In this document: positions 45,592 through 54,121 of the stretch, in pieces
How the letters are laid out: every line of letters begins with the position of its first letter
How positions within the stretch are numbered: the stretch's first letter is position 1
Source: Hyphomicrobiales bacterium
GTDB lineage: Bacteria > Pseudomonadota > Alphaproteobacteria > Rhizobiales > Rhizobiaceae
Direction of reading: 5' to 3'
NCBI GenBank assembly: GCA_900473205.1
Contig: UCLB01000021.1
Coordinates: 1 to 59,519, forward strand
Length of the DNA: 59,519 nucleotides
Notes under the pieces: model-generated
Databases searched by the model: none
What the model was told of the DNA's origin: nothing
Seen by the model: only the letters and a program-made list of their open reading frames with translations
Position numbers and translations under genes: made by a program

Positions 45592-46368
45592 ATGGGCCAA
45601 GGGGAAAAGCTGTTTTCGAGAGATGACGGGGCGGGCGTGCTGCGCGGCCTTCTGCGTGCAGTCGCGGATTTCGTCTATCCGCCATCCTGCGTCGGTTGCG
45701 GCTGCAAGACGCAGAATGGCGGCGCACTCTGTGTGCAGTGCTGGGCCGGTGTGCAGTTTATCGAGCGGCCTTTTTGCGAGGTGCTGGGCATTCCCTTCGC
45801 TCATGACCATGGCCCCGGCATTCTCAGCGCTGAAGCCATTGCCGAGCCGCCGCCCTTCGAGCGTCTTCGCGCCGCCACGGTTCACGATGGCCCGGCCCGC
45901 AAGCTGGTGCATCAACTCAAATATCTGGATCGCACCGATCTCGCCCGGCTTATGGCCTCGTGGATGCTACGCGCAAGCGATGGCACGGTTGCGGCGTGTG
46001 ACTGTATCATACCGGTGCCGCTGCACCGGCGGCGGTTTCTGGCGCGGCGGTTCAATCAGTCGGCGGAACTGGCGCGGCATCTGGCCGTGCTTTCGGCCAA
46101 GCCGTTTCTGGCCTCCACGCTGGTCCGGATCAAGCCGACCAGCCGGCAGGTGGGCTTATCGGCCCGCGCCCGCAAGCAGAATGTGCGCGGTGCTTTTGCC
46201 ATCGCGCCGGGGCGGGAGGCGGATATTCTGGGAAAGCGCGTCATTCTGGTCGATGACGTCTACACCACAGGCGCAACCGTTGCGGCAGCGGCCCGCAGAT
46301 TGAAGAAGGCCGGTGCCGCAGATGTCACTGTTTTGACCTTTGCAATGGCGATTTCCGGGCCTATATGA
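45592..46368 (+). CDS. comF: ComF-family phosphoribosyltransferase-like protein
   Basis: A 258-residue protein with an N-terminal zinc-finger-like segment (CVGCGCKTQNGGALCVQCW) and a C-terminal type I phosphoribosyltransferase fold with the PRPP loop VILVDDVYTTGAT. ComF is required for DNA uptake in competent species; in alphaproteobacteria its role is not established. The ATG at 45592 begins the conserved part; the frame is open far upstream on the antisense of the methyltransferase gene. Confidence 0.9.
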   Translation: MGQGEKLFSRDDGAGVLRGLLRAVADFVYPPSCVGCGCKTQNGGALCVQCWAGVQFIERPFCEVLGIPFAHDHGPGILSAEAIAEPPPFERLRAATVHDGPARKLVHQLKYLDRTDLARLMASWMLRASDGTVAACDCIIPVPLHRRRFLARRFNQSAELARHLAVLSAKPFLASTLVRIKPTSRQVGLSARARKQNVRGAFAIAPGREADILGKRVILVDDVYTTGATVAAAARRLKKAGAADVTVLTFAMAISGPI

Positions 46369-46414
46369 CACGGCAGACAAAGGGCTCGGTCCCATAATGC
46401 GAGGATTATGACTG

Positions 46415-46669
46415 ATGGCATCCGTTACGATTTATACGCGGGATTTCTGTGGCTTCTGCGCCCGCGCCAAGGCTCTTCTGGACAGCAAGGGCGTGGATTT
46501 CACCGAATATAACGCCACGACCAATCCTGATTATCGTCAGGAAATGATGGACAAATCCGGCCGCAACACATTCCCGCAAATCTTCATCGGCACGAGCCAT
46601 GTCGGTGGTTGCGACGATCTGCATGCGCTGGACCGAGAAGGCAAGCTGGATGTGCTTCTGGCCAACTGA
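46415..46669 (+). CDS. grxC: Glutaredoxin 3
   Basis: An 84-residue glutaredoxin with redox motif Cys12-Gly-Phe-Cys15, the cis-Pro motif NTFPQIFI and the glutathione-binding GGCDDL. The dithiol motif CGFC differs from the common CPYC but is typical of rhizobial GrxC. GAGG precedes the ATG. It sits between comF and the nitrilase-family gene, 46 and 38 bp away. Confidence 0.95.
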   Translation: MASVTIYTRDFCGFCARAKALLDSKGVDFTEYNATTNPDYRQEMMDKSGRNTFPQIFIGTSHVGGCDDLHALDREGKLDVLLAN

Positions 46670-46706
46670 AATCGATAAAAAGAAGACGATATAAGGGAAC
46701 GGAAAA

Positions 46707-47567
46707 ATGAGCTTCAAGGCCGCCGCAATCCAGATGTGCTCGGGCGTGGACCCGAAAACCAATGCCGCCACCATGGAACGTCTCGTGCGGGAAGCGGCGG
46801 CGCAAGGCGCGGTCTATGTCCAGACACCGGAAATGACCGGCGCCATCCAGAAGGATCGCGCAGCTCTGAAAGCCGCTCTCAAGGATGAGAAAGGCGATAT
46901 CGTCGTTTTGACGGCGGCCAAGCTTGCCCGCGAACTCGGCATCTATGTCCATGTCGGCTCCACTGCCATCGCGCGGCCCGATGGCAAGATTGCCAATCGC
47001 GGATTTCTGTTTGCGCCGGATGGTGAGCGCATCTGCACCTATGACAAGATCCATATGTTCGATGTCGATCTGGACAATGGCGAAAGCTGGCGGGAAAGCG
47101 CTGCCTATGAGCCGGGCACGGAGGCGCGCGTTGCCGAACTGCCGCTTGCCACATTCGGCTTTGCCATCTGCTATGACGTGCGCTTCCCGTCACTGTTTCG
47201 CACCGAAGCCGTCGCTGGTGCGCAAATCCTGACCGTTCCCGCCGCCTTCACCCGCCAGACAGGCGAGGCGCATTGGGAAATCCTTCTGCGCGCCCGTGCC
47301 ATCGAAAACGGCGCCTTCCTTATCGCCGCTGCCCAGGCTGGCACGCATGAGGACGGTCGCGAAACATTCGGCCATTCCATGATCATCGATCCATGGGGCA
47401 ATGTGCTGGCAGTCGCCGGTGGCGAGGGCGAGGAAATCGTCTATGCGGATATCGACCCATCCGCCGTTGCCGCTGCTCGTAGCAAAATCCCCAACCTCAA
47501 GAATGCCCGCGATTTCAACCTCGATACGGTCAAAAACGCGGCTGCTGCGGGAGGCGGTCTGCAGTGA
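46707..47567 (+). CDS. Nitrilase-superfamily amidohydrolase (Nit type)
   Basis: A 286-residue carbon-nitrogen hydrolase. The catalytic triad is visible as Glu42 (QTPEMTG), Lys114 (TYDKIHMFD) and Cys155 (GFAICYDVRFP). The CYDVRFPSLFR stretch is typical of the Nit1/Nit2 branch; deaminated glutathione amidase is the likely role, fitting the glutaredoxin neighbour. GGGAACGG precedes the ATG. Its stop overlaps the next start by 4 nt. Confidence 0.92.
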   Translation: MSFKAAAIQMCSGVDPKTNAATMERLVREAAAQGAVYVQTPEMTGAIQKDRAALKAALKDEKGDIVVLTAAKLARELGIYVHVGSTAIARPDGKIANRGFLFAPDGERICTYDKIHMFDVDLDNGESWRESAAYEPGTEARVAELPLATFGFAICYDVRFPSLFRTEAVAGAQILTVPAAFTRQTGEAHWEILLRARAIENGAFLIAAAQAGTHEDGRETFGHSMIIDPWGNVLAVAGGEGEEIVYADIDPSAVAAARSKIPNLKNARDFNLDTVKNAAAAGGGLQ

Positions 47568-47992
47568 TCCGCTATTCGCTCCGTTGCGAAAAAGCCCATG
47601 AATTCGAGGGCTGGTTTTCCGGCAGTGCCGATTTCGACGCGCAGCAACAGCGCGGTCTGATCGGCTGTCCGGCCTGCGGCTCGGCAAGCGTCTCCAAAAT
47701 GCTCATGGCCCCATCGGTATCGACGGCGCGTGAAAAAGAAGCGACGCGGACGCTCGCGCTTGATGTGGCCCAGAAACAGGCCTTCACCAAGATCAAGGAA
47801 ACGCTGGCCAGCATCCGCGCCAATGCGGAAGATGTCGGCGATAAATTCCCGGAAGAGGCCCGCAAGATTCATTATGGTGAGGCCGAAGAACGCGGTATCA
47901 TCGGCCAGGCATCCCCGCAGGAAGCCAAGGCACTGATCGAGGAGGGCATCGAGGTCGCGCCTCTGCCCGTGCTGCCTGACGATGTGAACTGA
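47564..47992 (+). CDS. DUF1178 family protein
   Basis: A 142-residue protein of the DUF1178 family. The N-terminus MIRYSLRCEKAHEFEGWF with a CPACGS pair forms a probable zinc ribbon (Cys8, CPAC near 45), followed by a helical segment and an acidic-basic C-terminal part (GEAEERGIIGQASPQEAKALIEEGI). The start is GTG at 47564 overlapping the nitrilase stop, a usual arrangement in alphaproteobacteria. Function unknown. Confidence 0.92.
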   Translation: MIRYSLRCEKAHEFEGWFSGSADFDAQQQRGLIGCPACGSASVSKMLMAPSVSTAREKEATRTLALDVAQKQAFTKIKETLASIRANAEDVGDKFPEEARKIHYGEAEERGIIGQASPQEAKALIEEGIEVAPLPVLPDDVN

Positions 47993-48106
47993 AGGCGGCG
48001 CTTGGCGTCCTTACTGTTGCTCGATAATTTTTTATGAGCAGTGTCGGACCGGTCTGTCGCCATCCGTCCTTGGTATCGTCAAACCCTTGCAGAAAGGATC
48101 ACGATC

Positions 48107-48550
48107 ATGCCAAACACCATCAACTTCCACCGCGTTCTGTCCACCAGCCCGGAAAAAGTCTACCGCGCCTTCCTTGAAGCCGATGCGATTGCCAAATGGC
48201 TTCCGCCCAACGGGTTTCTCTGCACGGTTCATGCCTTCGAGCCCACCGTCGGCGGCAGCTTCAAAATGTCTTTCCGCAATTTCACCACGAGCGAAATCCA
48301 CGGCTTCGGCGGCGAGTACCTCGAACTCGTTCCCGGCGAGCTGATCCGCTACGCAGAGAGGTTCGATAACCCCGCCGTAGCTGGCGAGATGGAAGTGGTT
48401 GTGACAATGAAAAAGGTCTCAGTCGGCACCGAAATCACCGTGCAGCAGGCAGGCATCCCCGATCTCATTCCGGTCGACGCCTGCTATCTCGGCTGGCAGC
48501 AGTCGCTGCAAAATCTCGCCCGCGTGGTCGAGCCTGAGATCAAGGACTGA
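48107..48550 (+). CDS. SRPBCC/AHSA1-family protein
   Basis: A 147-residue START-like fold protein. The AHSA1 signature is in the N-terminus (VLSTSPEKVYRAFLEADAIAKWLPP) with GGSFKMSF and the C-terminal helix CYLGWQQSLQNLARVVEP. AAAGGATC precedes the ATG. Such proteins bind hydrophobic ligands or assist Hsp90-type chaperones; no specific role can be read. Confidence 0.88.
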   Translation: MPNTINFHRVLSTSPEKVYRAFLEADAIAKWLPPNGFLCTVHAFEPTVGGSFKMSFRNFTTSEIHGFGGEYLELVPGELIRYAERFDNPAVAGEMEVVVTMKKVSVGTEITVQQAGIPDLIPVDACYLGWQQSLQNLARVVEPEIKD

Positions 48551-48563
48551 GAGGTTGCCCGGG

Positions 48564-49310
48564 TTATGCCGGGCGCCTTGCCAGCACCATATAGTTCACT
48601 TCCATATCGGATGAGAGATTCCACCGGTCCTGCAGCATGTTGTAGAACACGCCGGTGCGGTGGATGATCTCCATGCCGTCAGCGGTGATCGGCTTTTCCA
48701 GCTCGTCCGGGCGCACCAGCTTTTCATACTGGTGCGTGCCGCGCGGTAACCAGCGCAGCACGTTTTCGGCGGCGAAGATGGCCAGAGCGCGAGCCTTTAG
48801 CGTGCGGTTGATGGTGGCGGCAAACATCAGTCCGCCGGGGCGCACCGTCTTGGCGCAGGTCGTCACGAAGAGATCGACATCCGCCACATGCTCCACTACT
48901 TCCATGTTCAAAACGACATCGAACGTCTCGCCCGCTGCCAGCAATTGCTCGGCAGTTATGGCACGGTAATCGACGGGCACATTGTTTTCCCGCGCGTGGG
49001 TGGAGGCAATGCCGATGTTCTTTTCAGAGGGGTCTGCGCCCACCACATCCGCACCCATCTTCGCCACCGGCTCCGAGAGCAGGCCGCCGCCGCAGCCGAT
49101 GTCGAGAACCCGCAGGCCTTCCAGCGGGCGGTGTGCCTTGGGGTCGCGACCGAAATTCTCGCAGACACGGTTGCGGATATATTCCAGCCGCACCGGGTTG
49201 AACTTGTGCAGAGGCCGGAATTTGCCGGTCGGGCTCCACCACTCCGCGGCCATGGCGGAAAACCGGTCCACTTCGCTCTGGTCGACGGTCGTTTTTGCGC
49301 TCTCGCTCAT
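48564..49310 (-). CDS. ubiG: Ubiquinone biosynthesis O-methyltransferase
   Basis: A 248-residue SAM methyltransferase performing both O-methylations in ubiquinone synthesis. Motif I is [14 protein letters not shown], then [14 protein letters not shown] and [11 protein letters not shown]; the C-terminal segment NYMVLARRP is typical. Membrane-interacting loop [12 protein letters not shown] is present. GGAG lies 7 nt before the ATG. It ends convergently close to the SRPBCC gene. Confidence 0.97.
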   Translation of the reverse strand: MSESAKTTVDQSEVDRFSAMAAEWWSPTGKFRPLHKFNPVRLEYIRNRVCENFGRDPKAHRPLEGLRVLDIGCGGGLLSEPVAKMGADVVGADPSEKNIGIASTHARENNVPVDYRAITAEQLLAAGETFDVVLNMEVVEHVADVDLFVTTCAKTVRPGGLMFAATINRTLKARALAIFAAENVLRWLPRGTHQYEKLVRPDELEKPITADGMEIIHRTGVFYNMLQDRWNLSSDMEVNYMVLARRPA

Positions 49311-49417
49311 GGTGGTACTCCATTCTGTCCTACCCCTGAAGTCGGATGATTGCCCCGCGAAGTCAAGGGGCGGTCATCATGGTCGAGGTCTAAACCACCT
49401 GCGCTTTGCTGTCGCAA

Positions 49418-49443
49418 GGAACTGAAAACAGGGGATTTTCGTT
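49418..49443 (+). promoter_or_regulatory. Exact EcfG-type stress promoter of the SH3 gene
   Basis: GGAAC (49418-49422), 17 bases, CGTT (49440-49443). It lies 88 bp upstream of the GTG start of the secreted SH3 protein and faces it. Confidence 0.7.
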
Positions 49444-49530
49444 TCATGCTGCGTTCATCATGAAGCGCGTATTTTCGAAAGCGTTGAAAGCCGATTTCGG
49501 CGGTCAAGCCTTTGCTTGAGGGAGAATGAA

Positions 49531-50397
49531 GTGAAGAAGAAACTGTTTGGTGCCATTGCGCTGCTTGCGCTTGTTGCCGCCCCGGCTCTGGCTGAAGCGG
49601 CGACGCAGGGCTTCGCCACCGCCAACGTCAACATGCGTTCAGGACCCAGCACGGCCTATCCCGCCGTTGTGGTCGTTCCGAATGGCGAGCCGTTGACGAT
49701 CCATGGCTGCCTGTCCGACACGCCCTGGTGCGATGTCTCGTTCAGCTATGGCCGTGGCTGGGTCGCAGGCCGTTACGTTCAGGCGGTCTATCGCCAGAAC
49801 CGTGTCTATGTAGAGCCGCGCTATTACCGTGATCTCGGCGTTCCGATCATCACCTTCGAAGCCGGACGTTACTGGGATCGCTATTACCGCGACCGCGATT
49901 TCTATCGTGAACGTGATCGCTGGCGTCGCCCGCCACCATCCGGTGGTTACTGGAACGCACCTCCACCGCGCGATTGGGGCGGCCCGCCACCTCGCCGTGA
50001 TTTCGGTGGCCCGCCACCACGCCCACGCGATGACTGGCGCGACCAGCGCGGTCGCGATGACCAGCGTGGCCGGGACGACCAGCGGGGTCGTGGTCCGAAT
50101 GATGGCCGTTGGGAACAGCGCCATGGCGATTGGAACCAGAATGATCGTCCACGCCCACCCATGCGTGGCGATGACCGCCCACGTTGGGACAACAACGACA
50201 ATCGTGGCCGTGATGGCATGAGAGGCGACAATCGCGACCGTAACCGCGATTTCAACCAGGGTGACCAGCGCCGTCAGAATGATGAGGGCAGACGCCGCCC
50301 GGACGATAACCGTCGTCCCGACGATAACCGGCCACCAAGACCACCGCAGGAAGGTCAGCGCCCCGGTTGCGCCCCTGGCGCTCCAGATTGTCCATAA
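49531..50397 (+). CDS. Secreted SH3-domain protein with Arg/Asp/Pro-rich tail
   Basis: A 288-residue exported protein. Signal peptide VKKKLFGAIALLALVAAPALAEA; bacterial SH3 domain (about 25-90; ATANVNMRSGPSTAYPAV, GWVAGRYVQAVY); then a Tyr/Arg-rich segment and a long low-complexity tail with repeated DQRGRD, PPPR and DDNRRPDDN units, ending in a short Cys-containing CAPGAPDC. GTG at 49531 is chosen because GGGAG is 6 nt upstream. SH3b domains commonly bind cell wall. An EcfG-type promoter suggests envelope stress use. A terminator follows. Confidence 0.88.
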   Translation: MKKKLFGAIALLALVAAPALAEAATQGFATANVNMRSGPSTAYPAVVVVPNGEPLTIHGCLSDTPWCDVSFSYGRGWVAGRYVQAVYRQNRVYVEPRYYRDLGVPIITFEAGRYWDRYYRDRDFYRERDRWRRPPPSGGYWNAPPPRDWGGPPPRRDFGGPPPRPRDDWRDQRGRDDQRGRDDQRGRGPNDGRWEQRHGDWNQNDRPRPPMRGDDRPRWDNNDNRGRDGMRGDNRDRNRDFNQGDQRRQNDEGRRRPDDNRRPDDNRPPRPPQEGQRPGCAPGAPDCP

Positions 50398-50416
50398 CAG
50401 GCAGTTAGTTATGTAA

Positions 50417-50451
50417 AGAAAAACCCGGCGGATCACATCCGCCGGGTTTTT
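50417..50451. terminator. Bidirectional rho-independent terminator
   Basis: AAAACCCGGCGGAT-CAC-ATCCGCCGGGTTTT, a 14-bp stem with A-run on one side and T-run on the other, between the convergent SH3 and helicase genes. Confidence 0.95.
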
Positions 50452-50456
50452 AGTCT

Positions 50457-52313
50457 TTAGCGATCCTGCTTCTTCGGGCCGCGCTTTTCGAAAGGCTTGT
50501 CTTTCTTGCCTTCAAACTTTGAAGGCTTGCCGCCACTGGAATGGTCACCAGCAGGCTTGGCCTTTTTCTTCCAAGGCTTGTCGTCGCCGGCGGGGCGTCC
50601 GCCCGCATTGTCGGATTTCACGAATTTCTTCTGCGCTCTTGGCGGGCGCGTGTCTTCGCGTGGGGCACCCGTCATGTCGGGCTTGCCTTCCATTTCCTTC
50701 ACGCGGATGCCTTTTTCCAGCATCATGTCCTTGCCCAGCGCGGAGGTGAACCGGTCAACCGCATCGGCGGCCAGTTCCACATAGGTTTCCGTCTGCTGCA
50801 TGCGGATCGCGCCAATGTCCTGACGCGTCAGCTTGCCGAAGCGGCACAGCATGGGGATCAGCCAGCGTGGCTCGGCATTCTGCTTGCGACCCACAGAAAG
50901 CGTAAACCAGCCGCTGTCGGAGAAGTCGGAACGGTCGCGGCGTGGCGCGTTGTTTTCCACCTGCTCGAAGCTGTCACGACGTGGCTTACGGGCGTCGAGC
51001 GAAACTTCTGCAATGTCTTCTGGCGCGGAACGGCCCGCATGGTAAAGGCGCACAAAGGCAGCGGCGACCTTTTCGGCACCGTGCTGCTCCAGCAGCTTGG
51101 TGACGAAATCGCGTTCGTCGTCGTTGACGTTTTCCTGCAAGGCGGCATCGGCCAGAAGGCGTTCGCCGTCGCGCTCAATGATTTCTTCGGCAGATGGCGG
51201 GCGCACCCATGCCGGGCTGACTTTGGCGCCTTCCAGCAGCCGTTCGGCTTTGCGGCGCTGGCTCATCGGCACCACGATGGCGCTGACGCCCTTCTGTCCC
51301 GCACGACCCGTACGACCGGAACGGTGCAGCAATGTCTCGGAATTGGTCGGCAGATCGGCGTGAATGACGAGTTCGAGACCCGGCAAATCGATACCGCGTG
51401 CGGCAACGTCGGTCGCCACGCAAACGCGGGCGCGGCCATCGCGCATCGCTTGCAGCGCATGTGTACGCTCATTCTGGCTCAACTCGCCAGAAAGCGCCAC
51501 GACGGAGAAGCCGCGATTGTTCAGGCGTGCTGTCAGATGGTTGACGGCAGCGCGGGTCGAGCAGAACACGATGGCGTTGCGGGCTTCGTAAAAGCGCAGC
51601 GCATTAATGATCGCATTTTCGCGGTCAGATGGCGAAACCATCATGGCGCGGTATTCGATGTCGACGTGCTGCTTCTGCTCGGATGTCGTTGCCACGCGCA
51701 CGGCGTTCTTCTGGTAGCTTTCGGCCAGCTTCGCAATGCTGCGCGAAACCGTGGCAGAGAACATCAGCGTACGGCGATCTGCTGGCGATTCTTCCAGAAT
51801 GAATTCAAGGTCTTCGCGGAAACCTAGGTCGAGCATTTCGTCGGCCTCATCCAGCACCACGGCGCGGATGGAGGAAAGGTCCAGTGCCTTGCGCTTGATG
51901 TGGTCGCAAAGACGGCCCGGCGTGCCGACGATGATATGCGCACCGCGTTCCAGTGTGCGGCGCTCGGAGCGAATGTCCATGCCACCAACGCAGGATGCGA
52001 TGGAAACGCCGGTGAATTCGTAAAGCCACTCCAGCTCACGCTTGACCTGCATGGCCAGTTCGCGGGTCGGGGCGATTGCGATGCCCAGCGGCGCACCGGC
52101 AGGGCCAAAACGACCGTTCTTTTCCAGCAGTGTCGGCGCAATCGCAATGCCGAAGGCAACGGTCTTGCCAGAGCCCGTCTGGGCCGAAACCAGCGCGTCC
52201 TGTCCGTCCAGCTCAGGGGCAAGCATTGCCTTCTGAACAGGGGTCAAATCTTTATAGCCGCGTTTTTCCAACGCCTGTGCAATCGCCGGGGCGATACCCT
52301 GGGTTTCTGTCAT
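50457..52313 (-). CDS. DEAD-box RNA helicase (DeaD/CsdA-like)
   Basis: A 618-residue helicase. Motifs in order: Q motif around KDLTPVQKAM, Walker A AQTGSGKT, PTRELA, TPGR, DEAD in VVLDEADEMLD, SAT, then helicase C with FCSTRAAVNHL and HRSGRTGRAG. A DbpA-type RNA-binding domain (about 470-545; LCRFGKLTRQDIGAIRM) and a Lys/Pro-rich tail follow. Such enzymes unwind RNA in ribosome assembly and cold adaptation. Convergent with the SH3 gene across a shared terminator. Confidence 0.93.
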   Translation of the reverse strand: MTETQGIAPAIAQALEKRGYKDLTPVQKAMLAPELDGQDALVSAQTGSGKTVAFGIAIAPTLLEKNGRFGPAGAPLGIAIAPTRELAMQVKRELEWLYEFTGVSIASCVGGMDIRSERRTLERGAHIIVGTPGRLCDHIKRKALDLSSIRAVVLDEADEMLDLGFREDLEFILEESPADRRTLMFSATVSRSIAKLAESYQKNAVRVATTSEQKQHVDIEYRAMMVSPSDRENAIINALRFYEARNAIVFCSTRAAVNHLTARLNNRGFSVVALSGELSQNERTHALQAMRDGRARVCVATDVAARGIDLPGLELVIHADLPTNSETLLHRSGRTGRAGQKGVSAIVVPMSQRRKAERLLEGAKVSPAWVRPPSAEEIIERDGERLLADAALQENVNDDERDFVTKLLEQHGAEKVAAAFVRLYHAGRSAPEDIAEVSLDARKPRRDSFEQVENNAPRRDRSDFSDSGWFTLSVGRKQNAEPRWLIPMLCRFGKLTRQDIGAIRMQQTETYVELAADAVDRFTSALGKDMMLEKGIRVKEMEGKPDMTGAPREDTRPPRAQKKFVKSDNAGGRPAGDDKPWKKKAKPAGDHSSGGKPSKFEGKKDKPFEKRGPKKQDR

Positions 52314-52670
52314 CTACCGTCTTTCGGATATTGGGCTGCCTGCATCCGCTCGAAACCATTAGATCATAAGGGTCATAAGCAGCCGATACCGGCCATTTCG
52401 GCCATTCAGCCAGTTGAATTGACGCGCTCATACTGTGAATAGCGGCGTTTGTACAGACCAAAGCGGTACGCTCCTTTCATGAAGACACCATGTCGCGCTA
52501 TGCAAACGCACCCTCAAGGCGTACCGCATGGTTCATAAACGGCATTGCGTGGACCATGCCTTTTCGCTATGAGACCCGCAACTTGAGGCTTTTCGTCAGA
52601 TAAAGCCGACTGGGGTTGTGCTCTTGTCCGCCGGGTCTGGCGGCAAAATGGGATGGTACTGGTCAAAACT
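52314..52670. other. Divergent gap between the helicase and lysC
   Basis: About 357 bp with promoters for both directions expected. A stem CCGCC-GGGTCT-GGCGG at 52629-52644 lies just ahead of lysC. No EcfG-type site, tRNA, riboswitch or convincing gene was seen; small frames here lack ribosome binding sites. Confidence 0.4.
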
Positions 52671-53948
52671 ATGGCTCGCATTGTCATGAAATTCGGCGGC
52701 ACGTCCGTCGCGAACCTCGAACGTATTCACAACGTCGCACGACATGTGAAACGTGAAGTGGATGCAGGCCATGAAGTGGCCGTCGTCGTTTCCGCCATGT
52801 CCGGCAAAACCAACGAGCTGGTGGACTGGGTTCAGAACACGCCGAAGGTCGCAGGCGCCAGCGCGGCTTCCTTCTATGATGCGCGTGAATATGACGCCAT
52901 CGTCGCGTCGGGTGAACAGGTCACATCGGGTCTTCTGGCGATTGCGCTTCAGTCGCTCGGCGTCAATGCCCGCTCCTGGCAGGGCTGGCAGATACCGATC
53001 CGCACGGACAACGCCCACGGCGCTGCCCGCATTCTGGAAATCGACGGTTCCGATATCGTTCGCCGCATGGGCGAGGGCCAGGTCGCCGTCGTAGCTGGTT
53101 TCCAGGGCCTCGGCCCGGATAACCGCATCGCCACGCTCGGTCGCGGTGGTTCGGATACGTCTGCCGTTGCCATCGCCGCTGCCGTCAAGGCAGATCGTTG
53201 CGATATCTATACCGACGTTGACGGCGTCTACACCACGGACCCGCGCATCGTGCCAAAGGCACGCCGCCTGAAGAAGGTTGCCTTCGAGGAAATGCTCGAA
53301 ATGGCCTCTCTTGGCGCAAAGGTTCTGCAGGTCCGCTCGGTTGAGCTTGCCATGGTGCACAAGGTCCGTACCTTCGTGCGCTCCAGTTTCGAGGATCCCG
53401 ATGCACCGGGCATGGGCGACCTCATCAATCCGCCCGGTACTTTGATTTGTGACGAGGAAGAAATCGTGGAACAGGAAGTCGTAACCGGCATCGCCTATGC
53501 CAAGGATGAAGCACAAATCTCGCTGCGCCGTTTGTCGGACCGCCCGGGTGTTTCCGCAGCCATCTTCGGACCGCTGGCCGAATCCCACATCAATGTCGAC
53601 ATGATCGTGCAGAACATCTCCGAAGATGGTTCGCGCACCGACATGACGTTCACCGTTCCTTCGGGCGATGCGCCCAAGGCGCTGAAGGTGCTGGAAGACA
53701 ACAAGGCGCAGATCGGCTTTGATGTCGTGCAGAACGAAACGGGTCTCGCCAAGGTATCCGTCATCGGCATCGGCATGCGCAGCCATGCGGGCGTGGCGGC
53801 AAGCGCTTTCAAGGCACTTGCTGAAAAAAACATCAACATCAAAGCCATCACGACATCGGAAATCAAGATTTCCATTCTTATTGATGGCGCCTATGCGGAA
53901 CTTGCAGTTCGCACTTTGCATTCTGCTTACGGTCTGGATAAGAGTTGA
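52671..53948 (+). CDS. lysC: Aspartate kinase
   Basis: A 425-residue aspartokinase, the first enzyme of the lysine, threonine and methionine pathway. The kinase domain starts MARIVMKFGGTSVANL; GRGGSDTSAVAIAAA and YTDVDGVYTTDPR are catalytic segments. Two ACT domains (about 260-425; VSVIGIGMRSHAGVAA, ITTSEIKISILI) confer feedback inhibition. The ATG at 52671 is chosen as the family start; an ATG at 52653 would add six residues. Alpha/beta subunit form with possible internal start. Confidence 0.97.
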   Translation: MARIVMKFGGTSVANLERIHNVARHVKREVDAGHEVAVVVSAMSGKTNELVDWVQNTPKVAGASAASFYDAREYDAIVASGEQVTSGLLAIALQSLGVNARSWQGWQIPIRTDNAHGAARILEIDGSDIVRRMGEGQVAVVAGFQGLGPDNRIATLGRGGSDTSAVAIAAAVKADRCDIYTDVDGVYTTDPRIVPKARRLKKVAFEEMLEMASLGAKVLQVRSVELAMVHKVRTFVRSSFEDPDAPGMGDLINPPGTLICDEEEIVEQEVVTGIAYAKDEAQISLRRLSDRPGVSAAIFGPLAESHINVDMIVQNISEDGSRTDMTFTVPSGDAPKALKVLEDNKAQIGFDVVQNETGLAKVSVIGIGMRSHAGVAASAFKALAEKNINIKAITTSEIKISILIDGAYAELAVRTLHSAYGLDKS

Positions 53949-53963
53949 TTCTGTAACGTCGAT

Positions 53964-53994
53964 ACACGTCATCCGATTCTTTTGAGTGACGTGT
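53964..53994. repeat. Inverted repeat downstream of lysC
   Basis: ACACGTCA, 15-nt loop, TGACGTGT, starting 16 bp after the lysC stop. The loop contains TTTT but no T-run follows the stem, so it is a weak terminator or an operator for ptsP. Confidence 0.4.
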
Positions 53995-54121
53995 TGGTGC
54001 GATGTTAGATCGACTGTGCATCCCTGCCTTGCGGCTTGCTGTGCAGGCGGTATAGTTTTTGATCGATCCTTTCGTGCGGGTCATGTCGATCCGCGCGTGG
54101 TAGTGTCAGGGAGCACACGCG

